Shown: positions 25,752-37,436, counted from the first letter of the stretch. The stretch: 64,000 nt of DNA from Phytopseudomonas daroniae (GCF_004327285.1 NZ_QJUI01000019.1:39434-103433), one strand, 5' to 3'. Translations and numbers: made by a program. The notes: a model not told the origin generated them from the letters alone.

Positions 25752-27494
25752 TCACTTGCGTGCCTGCTCCCAGGATTTGAGCAGTTCCTCGTAGGCAATC
25801 GTCTCGCCCTTCGGTTTCTCGTTTGCCAGCTTCGGCTTGGGCGCGCCCGGCTGATCGAACCAGTATTGCGGATCACGTGGTTCATTGAGCTTGGGCCCGC
25901 ACTCGCCCAGCACGTTGGAGCGCTCCAGACGACCCAGCATGGTGTCCTGGGCTTCGGCCAAGCCATCGAGGGCTTCCTGAGGCGTCTTGTCGCCGCTGGC
26001 AGCTTCGGCGATGTACTGCCACCAGAGCTGCGCCAGACGCGGATAGTCCGGTACGTTGGTGCCGGTAGGCGTCCATTGCACGCGGGCCGGGCTGCGGTAG
26101 AACTCCACTAATCCGCCAAGCTTGGGCGCCACGTCGGTCATGGCCTGGGAGTTGATGTCCGACTCGCGGATCGGCGTCAGGCCGACCAGGGTCTTCTTCA
26201 GCGATACCGTCTTCGACGTCACGAACTGGGCATACAGCCATGCCGCCAGGCGCTGTTTCTCCGGCGTGGAATGCAGGAACGTCCAGGAACCGGCGTCCTG
26301 ATAGCCGAGCTTCATCCCTTCTTCCCAATACGGCCCCTTGGGCGATGGCGCCATGCGCCACTTCGGCGTGCCGTCTTCGTTCACCACGGACAAGCCTGGC
26401 TTGGTCATGTCGGCGGTGAAGCCCGTATACCAGAATATCTGCTGCGCGATGTGCCCCTGGGCGGGTACTGGCCCTGATTCGGAAAAGGTCATGCCCTGTG
26501 CCTCGGACGGCGCATAGGCGCGCATCCAGTCGACGTATTTCTGGGTCGCGTAGACCGCCGCCGGCCCATTGGTGTCGCCACCACGCGCAACACTGGAGCC
26601 CACCGGGCGGCAGCCGTCCACGCGAATGCCCCACTCGTCCACCGGCAGGCCGTTGGGCAGCCCCTTGTCGCCGCCACCGGCCATGGAGAACCAGGCATCG
26701 GTAAAGCGCCAGCCCAGGGACGGATCCTTCTTGCCGTAATCCATGTGGCCGTAGACACGCTTGCCGTCGATTTCCTTGACGTGCTTGCTGAAGAACTCGG
26801 CGATGTCTTCGTAGGCCGACCAGTTCACCGGTACACCCAGCTCATAGCCGTAGAGTTCCTGGAACTTGGACTTCAGCTCCGGGCGCTCGAACCAGTCGGC
26901 GCGAAACCAGTAGAGGTTGGCGAACTGCTGGTCGGGCAGCTGGTAGACCTTGCCATCCGGGCCGGTGGTGAAGGAAATGCCGATGAAATCCTGCAGATCC
27001 AGGGTTGGCGAGGTCACGTCCTTGCCTTCATTGGCCATCATGTCGGTGATCGACACCGTCTTGCCATAGCGAAAGTGCGTGCCGATCAGGTCGGAATCAT
27101 TGACCCAGCCATCGTAGATGTTGCGCCCGGACTGCATCTGCGTCTGCAGCTTCTCGACCACGTCGCCTTCCTGCATCAGGTCGTGGGTCAGGCGGATGCC
27201 GGTGATCTCGGTAAAGGCCTTGGCCAGCACCTTGGCCTCGTATTCGTGGGTGGTCAGGGTCTCGGAGACGACCTTGATCGACAGGCCGCGAAACGGCTCG
27301 GCGGCCTTGATGAACCACTGCATCTCCTTGAACTGCTCCTCCGGGGTCAGCGTGGATGGGGTGAACTCCTTGCCGATCCAGCTACGGGCCGCGTCCTCGT
27401 GCGCGTCGGCCCAGGTCTGGGGCGCGCTGGCACACAACGCCAGCAGCGCCGACAACGCCATGCCCTGTCGAATCTTGTTGTTATCGTCGAACAT
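25752..27494 (-). CDS. glpV: Polyol (glycerol-type) ABC transporter substrate-binding protein
   Basis: A 580-residue periplasmic binding protein with signal peptide (about 1-30, ending TWADA). Segments such as GWVNDSDLIGTHFRYG, VYQLPDQQFANLYWFRADWF and the C-terminal WWQYIAEAASGD are typical of the large binding protein of the Rhizobium GlpSTPQUV glycerol importer. ATG 27494 was chosen because GGAGG is five bases upstream; the earlier in-frame codon at 27506 covers that ribosome site. It is last in the six-gene operon. Glycerol is the family's characterised substrate; another polyol is possible. Confidence 0.85.
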   Translation of the reverse strand: MFDDNNKIRQGMALSALLALCASAPQTWADAHEDAARSWIGKEFTPSTLTPEEQFKEMQWFIKAAEPFRGLSIKVVSETLTTHEYEAKVLAKAFTEITGIRLTHDLMQEGDVVEKLQTQMQSGRNIYDGWVNDSDLIGTHFRYGKTVSITDMMANEGKDVTSPTLDLQDFIGISFTTGPDGKVYQLPDQQFANLYWFRADWFERPELKSKFQELYGYELGVPVNWSAYEDIAEFFSKHVKEIDGKRVYGHMDYGKKDPSLGWRFTDAWFSMAGGGDKGLPNGLPVDEWGIRVDGCRPVGSSVARGGDTNGPAAVYATQKYVDWMRAYAPSEAQGMTFSESGPVPAQGHIAQQIFWYTGFTADMTKPGLSVVNEDGTPKWRMAPSPKGPYWEEGMKLGYQDAGSWTFLHSTPEKQRLAAWLYAQFVTSKTVSLKKTLVGLTPIRESDINSQAMTDVAPKLGGLVEFYRSPARVQWTPTGTNVPDYPRLAQLWWQYIAEAASGDKTPQEALDGLAEAQDTMLGRLERSNVLGECGPKLNEPRDPQYWFDQPGAPKPKLANEKPKGETIAYEELLKSWEQARK

Positions 27495-27561
27495 AGACAC
27501 CTCCATTGATTATCAGACAAAGCCCGACCAGCCGCGCCTTGGCGGCGCCCGGCCGGGCCGT

Positions 27562-27834
27562 TCACCCCCGGCGCATCACCAGCAGCAACCAGGCCAGCGC
27601 CGCCACGGACGCGATCCATACCGGCCAGTCGGTCGCACCTATAACCAGCAGATGCAGATAGGCGCTGCCCAGCAGACCGATGAACAGCCGATCGCCACGG
27701 GTCGTGGCAATGGGCAGGAAGCCCTTGCGCCTGACACTCGGCGAACGCAGCTCCCACACACTCATGAGCACCAGCAACAATCCGACCGACGCGAAGAACA
27801 CGGCGGTCGGCAGAGTCCAGGCCATCCACTGCAT
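27562..27834 (-). CDS. glpU: Small membrane protein of the polyol ABC cluster (DUF2160, GlpU)
   Basis: A 90-residue integral membrane protein with three hydrophobic helices (about 5-25, 48-65 and 70-87) and a conserved cytoplasmic loop rich in arginine (ELRSPSVRRKGFLPIATTRGDRLF). This DUF2160 protein is found between the second permease and the binding protein in glycerol importer clusters of the Rhizobium type. Its biochemical role is unknown; strict co-occurrence suggests an accessory subunit of the permease. Confidence 0.82.
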   Translation of the reverse strand: MQWMAWTLPTAVFFASVGLLLVLMSVWELRSPSVRRKGFLPIATTRGDRLFIGLLGSAYLHLLVIGATDWPVWIASVAALAWLLLVMRRG

Positions 27835-27845
27835 GCGTAGCCTCC

Positions 27846-28646
27846 TTACACCCGACCAAGGGCGAAGCCCTTGGCCACGTGATTGCGTATGAACCAGATC
27901 ACCAGTACGCCCGGCAGGATGGTCAGCACTCCGGCCGCGGCCAATACGCCCCAGTCGATGCCGGAGGCCGATACGGTACGGGTCATCACCGCCGCGATCG
28001 GCTTGGCATCCACCGACGTCAGGGTGCGCGCCAGCAGCAGCTCGACCCAGGAGAACATGAAGCAGAAGAACGCCGTGACGCCGATGCCGGAGCGAATCAG
28101 CGGGATGAACAGGGTGACGAAGAAACGCGGGAAGCTGTAGCCGTCGATATAGGCGGTCTCGTCGATTTCCTTGGGCACCCCGGACATGAAGCCTTCGAGA
28201 ATCCAGACCGCCAGCGGCACGTTGAACAGGCAGTGGGCCAGGGCCACAGCGATGTGGGTGTCGAACAGGCCGATCGATGAATACAGTTGAAAGAACGGCA
28301 ACAGGAACACCGCTGGCGGCGCCATGCGATTGGTCAGCAGCCAGAAGAACAGATGCTTGTCGCCCAGGAATCGGTAACGCGAGAAGGCATAAGCTGCCGG
28401 CAGAGCCACTGCCAGGGATATCAGGGTGTTGAGGGTGACGTAGTACAGCGAGTTGAGGTAGCCGCCGTACCAGGCCGGATCGGTGAAAATCACCCGGTAG
28501 TTGTCCAGGGTGAATTCCCGGGGCCAGAGCGACAGGCCACCGAGAATTTCGGTGTTGGTCTTGAACGACATGTTCAGCAACCAGTACACCGGTACCAGCA
28601 GGAACAGGATATAGAGCGTCAGCAGCAACCCCTTGCGCATGCCCAT
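27846..28646 (-). CDS. glpQ: Polyol ABC transporter permease (GlpQ type)
   Basis: A 266-residue inner-membrane permease of the carbohydrate MalG-like family. Six hydrophobic segments are visible, and the EAA loop sits in EIDETAYIDGYSFPRFFVTLFIPLI near residue 175. ATG 28646 has GAGG with five bases spacing and lies just past the glpP stop; the nine upstream codons in the frame overlap glpP. It pairs with GlpP. Confidence 0.9.
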   Translation of the reverse strand: MGMRKGLLLTLYILFLLVPVYWLLNMSFKTNTEILGGLSLWPREFTLDNYRVIFTDPAWYGGYLNSLYYVTLNTLISLAVALPAAYAFSRYRFLGDKHLFFWLLTNRMAPPAVFLLPFFQLYSSIGLFDTHIAVALAHCLFNVPLAVWILEGFMSGVPKEIDETAYIDGYSFPRFFVTLFIPLIRSGIGVTAFFCFMFSWVELLLARTLTSVDAKPIAAVMTRTVSASGIDWGVLAAAGVLTILPGVLVIWFIRNHVAKGFALGRV

Positions 28647-28653
28647 GTTCTCC

Positions 28654-29513
<860 letters not shown>

Positions 29514-29517
<4 letters not shown>

Positions 29518-30613
29518 GCGCCCTCCTCCTCGACCAGATAATCGTCCGCGTAGAGCATCAGCCACTGCGCCGGAAAGCTCAGGTAGACCTGCTCGGCCGG
29601 CACTGCCTGATCCTCCTGCAGCCGCGCCTTGAGCAAACGCTCGCCCAGGCGCAGGGTGAGAATCTTGTAGGTGCCAAGATCCTCGACATGCACCGCCTCG
29701 CCGCACAGCGCGTCGTCATAGGGAGCATCGTGCAGGTGCACGAACTCCGGGCGGATACCCAATTGCAGTCGGTGGCCCTGCAGGGTTTCGAGGCGCCGCA
29801 ACAGGCCTGCCGACAGCGAGACCTCGATGCCGTCGAAACAGACCCCGCCCGGGCAACGCTCGACCTCGATCAGGTTCATGCCCGGGCTGCCGATGAAATA
29901 GCCGACGAAGGTGTGGGCCGGACGCTCGAACAGTTCCCGCGGGGTACCGAACTGGACGATCTGACCGCCGTACATCACCGCTATCTTGTCCGCGAAGGTC
30001 GAGGCCTCCAGCTGGTCGTGGGTGACGTAGACCATGGTGATGTTGAACTGCTCGTGAATCTGCTTGAGCTTGCGCCGCAGCTTCCACTTCAGGTGCGGGT
30101 CGATCACCGTCAGCGGCTCGTCGAAAAGGATCGCCGAAACGTCATCACGCACCAGCCCGCGCCCCATGGAGACCTTCTGTTTCTCGTCGGCGCTGAGGTT
30201 GCGTGCCTTGCGTGACAGCAGCGGCTGCAAATCGAGCACCTCGGCGATCTCCTGCACCTTGCTGGTCACCCGGGTCTCGTCCATGCCCTGGTTACGCAGC
30301 GGAAAGGCCAGGTTGTCGAACACCGTCATGGTGTCGTAGACCACCGGGAACTGGAAAACCTGAGCGATGTTGCGTGCCTGGGGTGACAGCTCGTTGACCG
30401 TGCGAGTGTCGAACAGCACCTCACCGCTGGAAGGTGTGATCAGCCCGGAAATGATGTTCAGCAACGTGCTCTTGCCGCAACCCGACGGCCCCAGAAGCGC
30501 GTAGGCACCGCCCTGTTCCCAGGCGTGATTGAGTTCGCGGATGGCATAATCCTCTGCGCCTGCAGGCTTGCTGGCGTAGCTGTGCGCAAGGTTGCGCAGC
30601 TGAATCTGCGCCA

Positions 30614-30614
<1 letters not shown>
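29514..30614 (-). CDS. glpT: Polyol ABC transporter ATPase (GlpT type) with divergent signature motif
   Basis: A 366-residue ABC ATPase with a C-terminal TOBE-type regulatory domain (after about 240). Walker A is GPSGCGKST and Walker B ILFDEPLTVID is intact, but the ABC signature usually written LSGGQ reads LSADEKQKVSMGRGL. That divergence, together with a normal signature in GlpS, predicts one consensus and one degenerate site in a heterodimeric ATPase. The start overlaps the glpS stop by one base. Pairing of two non-identical ATPases is a known feature of the GlpSTPQUV family. Confidence 0.88.
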
Positions 30615-31708
<1,094 letters not shown>

Positions 31709-31747
31709 GCCTGGCTCCTTTGCCCAGTGGTCAGTACCAGGCATCAG

Positions 31748-31762
31748 GCGAGTTCCGTGCCA
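31748..31762 (-). promoter_or_regulatory. Sigma-54 (-24/-12) promoter of the polyol ABC operon
   Basis: On the minus strand TGGCACGGAACTCGC, with GG and GC exactly ten bases apart, matches the RpoN consensus TGGCACG-N4-TTGC except for one T to C change. Transcription would start about 12 bases further on, roughly 28 bases before glpS. The neighbouring activator with GAFTGA motif supports the call. Confidence 0.8.
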
Positions 31763-31832
31763 GATACCACTCCAGCACGCGTAACAAATTGTATTTATTG
31801 AAATTTTTTCTTATTTGCAAAGTCGTTCGCGA

Positions 31833-31900
31833 TGTTCACGGCAGCACGCTGAACAGATGGCACTGAACAACTGAACAGCATGTCTGTTGACATTGAACAG
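31833..31900. promoter_or_regulatory. Repeat array, likely upstream activating sequence for the sigma-54 regulator
   Basis: TGAACA occurs in direct orientation at about 31850, 31864, 31872 and 31894, each preceded by T or C and mostly followed by G, plus TGTTCA inverted at 31833-31838. The array is 70-140 bases upstream of the -24/-12 promoter, the usual enhancer distance, and an A/T-rich stretch (31786-31820) lies between them, suitable for DNA bending. It also overlaps the promoter region of the regulator gene. Confidence 0.6.
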
Positions 31901-31972
31901 TCATCGACAACACTCACTGCAGCCCGGTACCCCCGACGCCATAACAACAATAAGGAAGGATCGACCCTCGCC

Positions 31973-33802
31973 ATGTCCGAAGCCGCACGCCCGCTGCCGC
32001 ACGACACCGTGATTCAGGAGTCCTGGTCACGCTGCCGCGAATTCGGCCTCAGCCACCACAGTGTTCCCCGCTTCAGCCTGCCGTCACGTGACGAGGTGGC
32101 GGCCCTGCTCGAACGCCAGCAGGCCCTGGTGCAGACCACTCACCAGGAAGTCCTGCCCTGCTACGGCACCATCCTGGCCAACTCCAACTGCCTAATTCTG
32201 CTTGCCGACGGTGACGGCCACGTGCTGCACGCCTGGGGCGAGCAACGCTTCGCCACACAGGATCAGGCGGCCGGATTCGTCAGCGGTGCCAGCTGGCTGG
32301 AACGCCACACAGGCACCAATGCCATAGGCACTGCGCTCAGTTGCAGGCAGGCGGTGCACATCCAGCACGACGAGCACTTCCTCAAGGCCAACCGTTTCAT
32401 GAGTGGTTCGGCAGCACCGATCTTCGACGCGCAACGGCGCCTGATCGCCGTGCTCGACGTGTCCAGCGATCGCTATCTGCCGCCCTCGCACACCCTGGGC
32501 ATGGTTCGGATGATGAGTCAGTCGGTGGAGAACCGGCTGATCCTCAATCTGTTTCGTGAGGACTGTTTTCAGCTGAGTTTCAACACCAGCCTGAGCAATC
32601 TGGGCAGTCCCTGGGCCGGTCTGCTGATCGTCGACGAGCAAGGTCGGGTGCTGTGCGCCAACCGCCGTGCCGAACGCCTGCTTGGGCTGGACGCAACGGG
32701 GGCGTCACTGGATGAGTTGTTCGACCTGCCCCTGCCACAACTGCTCGGGCAATCCGAGCGGCAGCCATTCGCCCTGCTGGCCGGCGGGCGCTACCGCTTT
32801 CATGGACAATTGCACCGCCCCGCCCAGCGCCGCCCGGTTCGCTCCCGAACCTGGCGTGCCGCACCAGATCCGGTGCGGCACGGTGAACCTGACCTGCAGG
32901 CGATCCACCACGGCGACGCCTGTCTCGATAAAGCCGTACATCAGGCACGGCGCATGCTGGAAAAGGACATCCCGATCCTCATCCAGGGCGAAACCGGGGC
33001 CGGCAAGGAAGTATTCGTCAGGGCGCTGCACGGTGCCAGCTCACGCGCCAGCCAACCGCTGGTGGCGGTCAACTGCGCGGCCATTCCGGCCGAACTGGTC
33101 GAGGCAGAGCTGTTCGGCTACGAAAAAGGCGCCTTCACCGGCGCCAGTCAAAAAGGCAGCCTCGGCCTGATCCGCAAGGCACACCGGGGCGTGCTGTTTC
33201 TCGACGAGGTCGGTGACATGCCCCTACACGCCCAGGCGCGCCTGCTGCGCGTATTGCAGGAACGCTGCGTGCAGCCGCTTGGAGGTGGCGAGCCGCAGCC
33301 GGTGGACATCCGCCTGGTCTCCGCGACCAACCGGCCACTGCGTCAGGACGTCGATACAGGTCGCTTCCGCTCTGACCTCTACTACCGTGTCAGCGGCCTC
33401 AACCTGGCGCTGCCGCCGCTGCGTGAGCGCAGCGACAAACTGGCGCTGTTCCAGCATCTATGGGATCGCTACCGCGAACCGGATCAGAGCAAGATCATCG
33501 CCAGCGAAGTGCTGGAACTGTTCATGCGCCACCCCTGGCCGGGCAACCTGCGCCAACTGAGCAGCGTGATACAGGTCGCCCTGGCGCTGGCCGAAAATCA
33601 GCCGGTACGCATCGAGCACCTGCCCGAGGACTTCTTCGTCGACCTGCCCGAGCAGAAGCCGGCACCGCCCACCGTGCGGGATGACGATCTGGCCAGTCTA
33701 CTGCGCGCTTGCGGCGGCAACCTTTCGCACCTGGCCAGGCAACTGGGCATCAGCCGCAACACGCTCTACAAACGCTTGCGCCAACAGGGTATGCACGCCT
33801 AG
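31973..33802 (+). CDS. Sigma-54-dependent transcriptional activator, AcoR family (GAF, AAA+, Fis)
   Basis: A 609-residue activator from ATG 31973. An N-terminal GAF-like sensor (about 50-210, with GASWLERHTGTNAIGTAL), a PAS-like segment (about 215-280, PWAGLLIVDEQGRVLCANRRAERLL), an AAA+ domain with Walker A GETGAGKE and the sigma-54 contact motif GAFTGA, and a C-terminal Fis-type helix-turn-helix (NLSHLARQLGISRNTLYKRLRQ) are visible. No receiver domain, so it is likely controlled by a small ligand. It is divergent from glpS and should activate that operon. An upstream in-frame ATG at 31880 lies in the repeat array and has no ribosome site; the chosen start has GGAAGGA at a long spacing. Confidence 0.9.
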   Translation: MSEAARPLPHDTVIQESWSRCREFGLSHHSVPRFSLPSRDEVAALLERQQALVQTTHQEVLPCYGTILANSNCLILLADGDGHVLHAWGEQRFATQDQAAGFVSGASWLERHTGTNAIGTALSCRQAVHIQHDEHFLKANRFMSGSAAPIFDAQRRLIAVLDVSSDRYLPPSHTLGMVRMMSQSVENRLILNLFREDCFQLSFNTSLSNLGSPWAGLLIVDEQGRVLCANRRAERLLGLDATGASLDELFDLPLPQLLGQSERQPFALLAGGRYRFHGQLHRPAQRRPVRSRTWRAAPDPVRHGEPDLQAIHHGDACLDKAVHQARRMLEKDIPILIQGETGAGKEVFVRALHGASSRASQPLVAVNCAAIPAELVEAELFGYEKGAFTGASQKGSLGLIRKAHRGVLFLDEVGDMPLHAQARLLRVLQERCVQPLGGGEPQPVDIRLVSATNRPLRQDVDTGRFRSDLYYRVSGLNLALPPLRERSDKLALFQHLWDRYREPDQSKIIASEVLELFMRHPWPGNLRQLSSVIQVALALAENQPVRIEHLPEDFFVDLPEQKPAPPTVRDDDLASLLRACGGNLSHLARQLGISRNTLYKRLRQQGMHA

Positions 33803-35809
33803 CTAGCCGCGCCGGCTGTGCAACAGCGCACTGGCTCCCTGAGGCTTGCGCGCATACCAGAGTACCCGGCTGACGCCCCGGGTCACCGCCACGTAGCCCA
33901 GACGCAGACTCTCGTCCGCCATCGCCTGGTCGTAACTGTTGGTGAAGAAACCACAATGCGCATACAGGGCGTTGCGCAATGGATGGGGCATCGGTGGCAG
34001 GCAGTCGTCGATGATGATCGCCACCTCCGCCTGCAAACCCTTGGCGCGGTGAATGGTGTATGCCTTCACCGGGAGCTTGCGGTCGAGCCCGGACTGAACC
34101 TCCTTGAGCGTCTCGTTACGCCGACCAAGCAACAAGACTGCCGTACGCTCCGTCGAGCCGATGGCGCTGGCGTAGTCGCACTGGGCCTCAATTTCGCGTA
34201 GCAGATCGGGCATTTGCCGGGTCAGATCGAAGGGCGTCAGCAACTGCACACCGTGTCCACCAACAGGCGCGGCCTTGATAGCCGCAGTGGCCTTTTCCTG
34301 CTTGAAAGCCACATCGCGCAGAATGGACTCGGCATCACGAATCACCGGCTCGATGGAGCGGTAGTTCGCCTGCAACATCAGCACCGCGCTCTTGCCCTTG
34401 CCTTTGCTCGGGAAGTGCCGATCGAAAGCCATGAACAATTCCGGCGAACTGCCGCGCCAGCCATAAATCGACTGCCAGTCATCACCAATGGCCATCAGGC
34501 TCACCGCAGTTGCCGCGCCGCTCAGACGCCGATGCACGGCCTGCAGCCACTGCACGATCTGCGGCGATACATCCTGGAACTCGTCGATCAACAGATGCGA
34601 AAAGGCCGCCAGTGCATCGGCGGACAACCGCCCGTCACCTTCATCGAGCATCTGGGTCAGTTGCTGAAAGGCGCCATTGAAGGTCATCAGGCCCTGCTGG
34701 CCAAGACGCTGCTGCAACGCCTGCCAGAAAACCTGCAATGCCAGGAGAAACATACGTTCTTGAGCCGAACAGGGCACCGCGTCCACCGCCAGTTGGTCGA
34801 TGCGGATGCCAATGCTCTCGATAAAGCCTGCCTGGCCGTAAAACACTTCGAACAGCGGCGCAGCGTGCAGCTCTCCCACCAGTTTGAACGGTTGCATTGG
34901 CGCCTTTGGCAGCGCCTTCTGCTCATCCGGTGCAGGCGAGCCAAGCAACTCGTGAACCTGCGAGCGAAACGCCGGATCGTCGGCGTAACAAACCTGATAC
35001 ACCTCTTTCAGCAGGCGACTTTGCGCGGCCCCCAGACGTCCGACTGCCAGGGGATTATCCGGCTCGCTGGACGAGGCCTGCTTGTCACCAAGCTGCTCGA
35101 ACCAGGCCGGATTGCCCAGCACCTGACGTGCCAGTATCCCCATCGCGGAGTGAAAGGTACGCACACATTGGCGCACGGCACGCTCATCGATGGGTGACTG
35201 CCAGAACGCCAGTACCCTCAGCAGACGCTCACGCAGCTCGGCGCAGGATGCGTTGGTAAAGGAGATCACCGTCAACCGTTCGGGCTCGATATTTAGGTGA
35301 CAAAGCATAAAGACCACACGCAGCACCAGGGTAGTCGACTTGCCCGACCCTGCACCGGCGAAGATCCGCGTCAGTGGCTGACGTCCAACAATCATCGCCC
35401 ACTGCTCGTCGGAAGGCGCACCAATCACACCGCCAGCAACGGCTAGCGCGACGGTGTCACGCATGGCCTGTTCCTGGGCCGCGGTAACTTTCATGGCGGC
35501 CGCAGAGTAAATGCCGGCGCTCGCGCGCCTAACGGGCTTTTTTGTCGCAGGCCCTCCCTGGCCGCGCCCCTGCGGGCCGTCGCTACGCGACGTCAAGAAT
35601 GGCTCCCGGCCATTCTTTACAGGACTGGCACCCTTCCCTGCGCGCTTTGTAGATGTCGTTTTCTTTCTGGGGGCAGGCTTGCCCTTGGCTTTTGCAGCAG
35701 ACTTCAGCCGCTCGGCGGCGGCGTGTTTTTCGGCCAGCAGGTACGCCGTCGTACGCGGGAAGTAACGGGCCAGCGTAGTGGAAAGCAGAAGTTTGTAACG
35801 CTTTAACAT
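33803..35809 (-). CDS. UvrD/Rep-family superfamily 1 helicase with a long basic N-terminal extension
   Basis: A 668-residue helicase. Motif I is AGAGSGKST, motif II LLIDEFQDV, motif III GDDWQSIYGWRG, and motif VI YVAVTRGVSRVLWY, so it is a complete SF1A ATPase. The first 104 residues before MKVTAAQEQAM are lysine- and arginine-rich with low complexity and unlike UvrD. ATG 35809 has GGA six bases upstream; ATG at 35497 (residue 105) is an alternative without a ribosome site. Convergent with the activator gene: its stop abuts that gene's stop. Function in repair or replication restart is inferred from family only. Confidence 0.88.
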   Translation of the reverse strand: MLKRYKLLLSTTLARYFPRTTAYLLAEKHAAAERLKSAAKAKGKPAPRKKTTSTKRAGKGASPVKNGREPFLTSRSDGPQGRGQGGPATKKPVRRASAGIYSAAAMKVTAAQEQAMRDTVALAVAGGVIGAPSDEQWAMIVGRQPLTRIFAGAGSGKSTTLVLRVVFMLCHLNIEPERLTVISFTNASCAELRERLLRVLAFWQSPIDERAVRQCVRTFHSAMGILARQVLGNPAWFEQLGDKQASSSEPDNPLAVGRLGAAQSRLLKEVYQVCYADDPAFRSQVHELLGSPAPDEQKALPKAPMQPFKLVGELHAAPLFEVFYGQAGFIESIGIRIDQLAVDAVPCSAQERMFLLALQVFWQALQQRLGQQGLMTFNGAFQQLTQMLDEGDGRLSADALAAFSHLLIDEFQDVSPQIVQWLQAVHRRLSGAATAVSLMAIGDDWQSIYGWRGSSPELFMAFDRHFPSKGKGKSAVLMLQANYRSIEPVIRDAESILRDVAFKQEKATAAIKAAPVGGHGVQLLTPFDLTRQMPDLLREIEAQCDYASAIGSTERTAVLLLGRRNETLKEVQSGLDRKLPVKAYTIHRAKGLQAEVAIIIDDCLPPMPHPLRNALYAHCGFFTNSYDQAMADESLRLGYVAVTRGVSRVLWYARKPQGASALLHSRRG

Positions 35810-35840
35810 GATGTTTCCGTAGCGAATTCGATGCGCGCAT

Positions 35841-35877
35841 CAGAAAACGAAAAGGCCGCATCAGCGGCCTTTTCGGT
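35841..35877 (-). terminator. Terminator after cysS
   Basis: On the minus strand GAAAAGGCCGC and GCGGCCTTTTC surround a 4-base loop and are followed by GTTTTC. It lies 11 bases beyond the cysS stop and before the helicase start. Confidence 0.85.
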
Positions 35878-35887
35878 ACAGCGATGA

Positions 35888-37270
35888 CTACTCGGCAAGC
35901 CGCCAGGTGGTACCGCCCTTACCATCCTCCAGCACCACACCCAGGGCGGTGATCTGGTCGCGGATGCGATCGGACTCGGCCCAGTTCTTCTCGGCACGGG
36001 CCTGCAGGCGCGCAGCGATCAGCGCCTCCACTTCGGCAGCATCGACCTTGCCTTCGGCGCCGGCCTTGAGAAAGGCGTCCGGCTCAAGTTGCAACACGCC
36101 GAGCAGACCGGCCAGTTGCTTGAGCTGAGCGGCCAGACCAGCAGCGGCCTGCAAGTCGCTTTCACGCAGGCGATTGACCTCGCGGATCATCTCGAACAGT
36201 ACCGCACAGGCTTCCGGCGAGTTGAAGTCATCGTCCATCGCCGCGCCGAAGCGCTCGACGAACGCTTCGCCACCGGCTGCAGCGACCTCGGGCAAACCCT
36301 TGAGGCCGTTGTAGAAGCGCTCCAGGGCACCCTTGGCTTCCTTGAGGCTTTCTTCCGAGTAGTTGATCGGGCTGCGGTAATGGCTGGACACCAGCAGATA
36401 GCGCACCACCTCCGGATGGTACTTTTCCAGCACTTCGCGGATGGTGAAGAAGTTGCCCAGGCTCTTGGACATCTTCTCGCCATCCACACGCACCGCGCCA
36501 GCATGCATCCAGGCGTTGGCGTACAGCTTGCCGGTCGCCGCTTCGCTCTGCGCGATCTCGTTCTCGTGGTGCGGGAACACCAGATCCGGACCGCCGCCAT
36601 GGATATCGAAGGTCTCGCCCAGGCAGCAGGTGGACATCACCGAGCACTCGATGTGCCAGCCCGGCCGGCCAGCGCCCCAGGGCGACGCCCAGCTTGGCTC
36701 GCCTGGTTTGGCGCCTTTCCACAGAACGAAGTCCAGCGGATCCTGCTTGATCTCGTCGACCTCGATGCGCGCACCGATCTTCAGGTCTTCGATCTTCTTG
36801 CGCGACAGCTTGCCGTAACCTTTGAACCTGCCGACGCGGTAATACACGTCGCCATTGCCCGGTGCGTAGGCGTACCCCTTGTCGATCAGGGTCTGGATCA
36901 TCTCGTGCATGCCGGCTATATGGCCGGTGGCGCGCGGTTCCTGATCCGGACGCAGTACCGACAGGCGCGCCTCGTCCTCATGCATCGCCGCGATCATGCG
37001 CTCGACCAGCGCCTCGAACGGCTCGCCGTTTTCATTGGCACGGCGGATGATCTTGTCGTCGATGTCGGTAATGTTGCGCACGTAGGTCACGTCGTAACCG
37101 CGATGACGCAGCCAGCGGGTGACCACGTCGAACGCGACCATCACGCGGGCATGGCCGATGTGGCAGAAGTCGTAGACGGTCATGCCGCACACGTACATGC
37201 GCACCTGGTTACCGACCAGCGGCTTGAACGGTTCCTTGACCTTGCTCAGGGTGTTGTAGATCGACAGCAT
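35888..37270 (-). CDS. cysS: Cysteinyl-tRNA synthetase
   Basis: A 460-residue class I aminoacyl-tRNA synthetase that charges tRNA-Cys. HIGH is at 37-40 (FCHIGHARV), KMSKS at 266-270, and the zinc ligands C28, C209 and HHEN (234-237) are visible. The DALR anticodon-binding region (about 320-380) and short C-terminal domain are complete. Start ATG 37270 is preceded by AAGGAA. Confidence 0.98.
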   Translation of the reverse strand: MLSIYNTLSKVKEPFKPLVGNQVRMYVCGMTVYDFCHIGHARVMVAFDVVTRWLRHRGYDVTYVRNITDIDDKIIRRANENGEPFEALVERMIAAMHEDEARLSVLRPDQEPRATGHIAGMHEMIQTLIDKGYAYAPGNGDVYYRVGRFKGYGKLSRKKIEDLKIGARIEVDEIKQDPLDFVLWKGAKPGEPSWASPWGAGRPGWHIECSVMSTCCLGETFDIHGGGPDLVFPHHENEIAQSEAATGKLYANAWMHAGAVRVDGEKMSKSLGNFFTIREVLEKYHPEVVRYLLVSSHYRSPINYSEESLKEAKGALERFYNGLKGLPEVAAAGGEAFVERFGAAMDDDFNSPEACAVLFEMIREVNRLRESDLQAAAGLAAQLKQLAGLLGVLQLEPDAFLKAGAEGKVDAAEVEALIAARLQARAEKNWAESDRIRDQITALGVVLEDGKGGTTWRLAE

Positions 37271-37304
37271 CTTTAAATTCCTTAAGAACGGCTTTCAAAG
37301 CAGC

Positions 37305-37436
37305 GAGCGAAGATCAGGCAAGGCGGAGCGAGGTGAGGAAGCGGAGTGTACTGAAGTACATGAGCAGTACTCGCTCCGCTCGCCCTTCGGGCCGCCCTCT
37401 CGGGCGTTAGTGCAAGCACTTTCCTGATCCTCGCTC
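37305..37436. repeat. Nested palindromic intergenic repeat between cysS and glnS
   Basis: An imperfect 18-base inverted repeat bounds the element (GAGCGAAGATCAGG... at 37305 and ...CCTGATCCTCGCTC ending 37436). Inside are GCGGAGCGAG / CTCGCTCCGC (37323-37332 and 37370-37379) and the perfect TGTACT-GA-AGTACA (37347-37360). It resembles palindromic intergenic repeats often seen in Pseudomonas. It may also terminate glnS transcripts. Confidence 0.6.
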
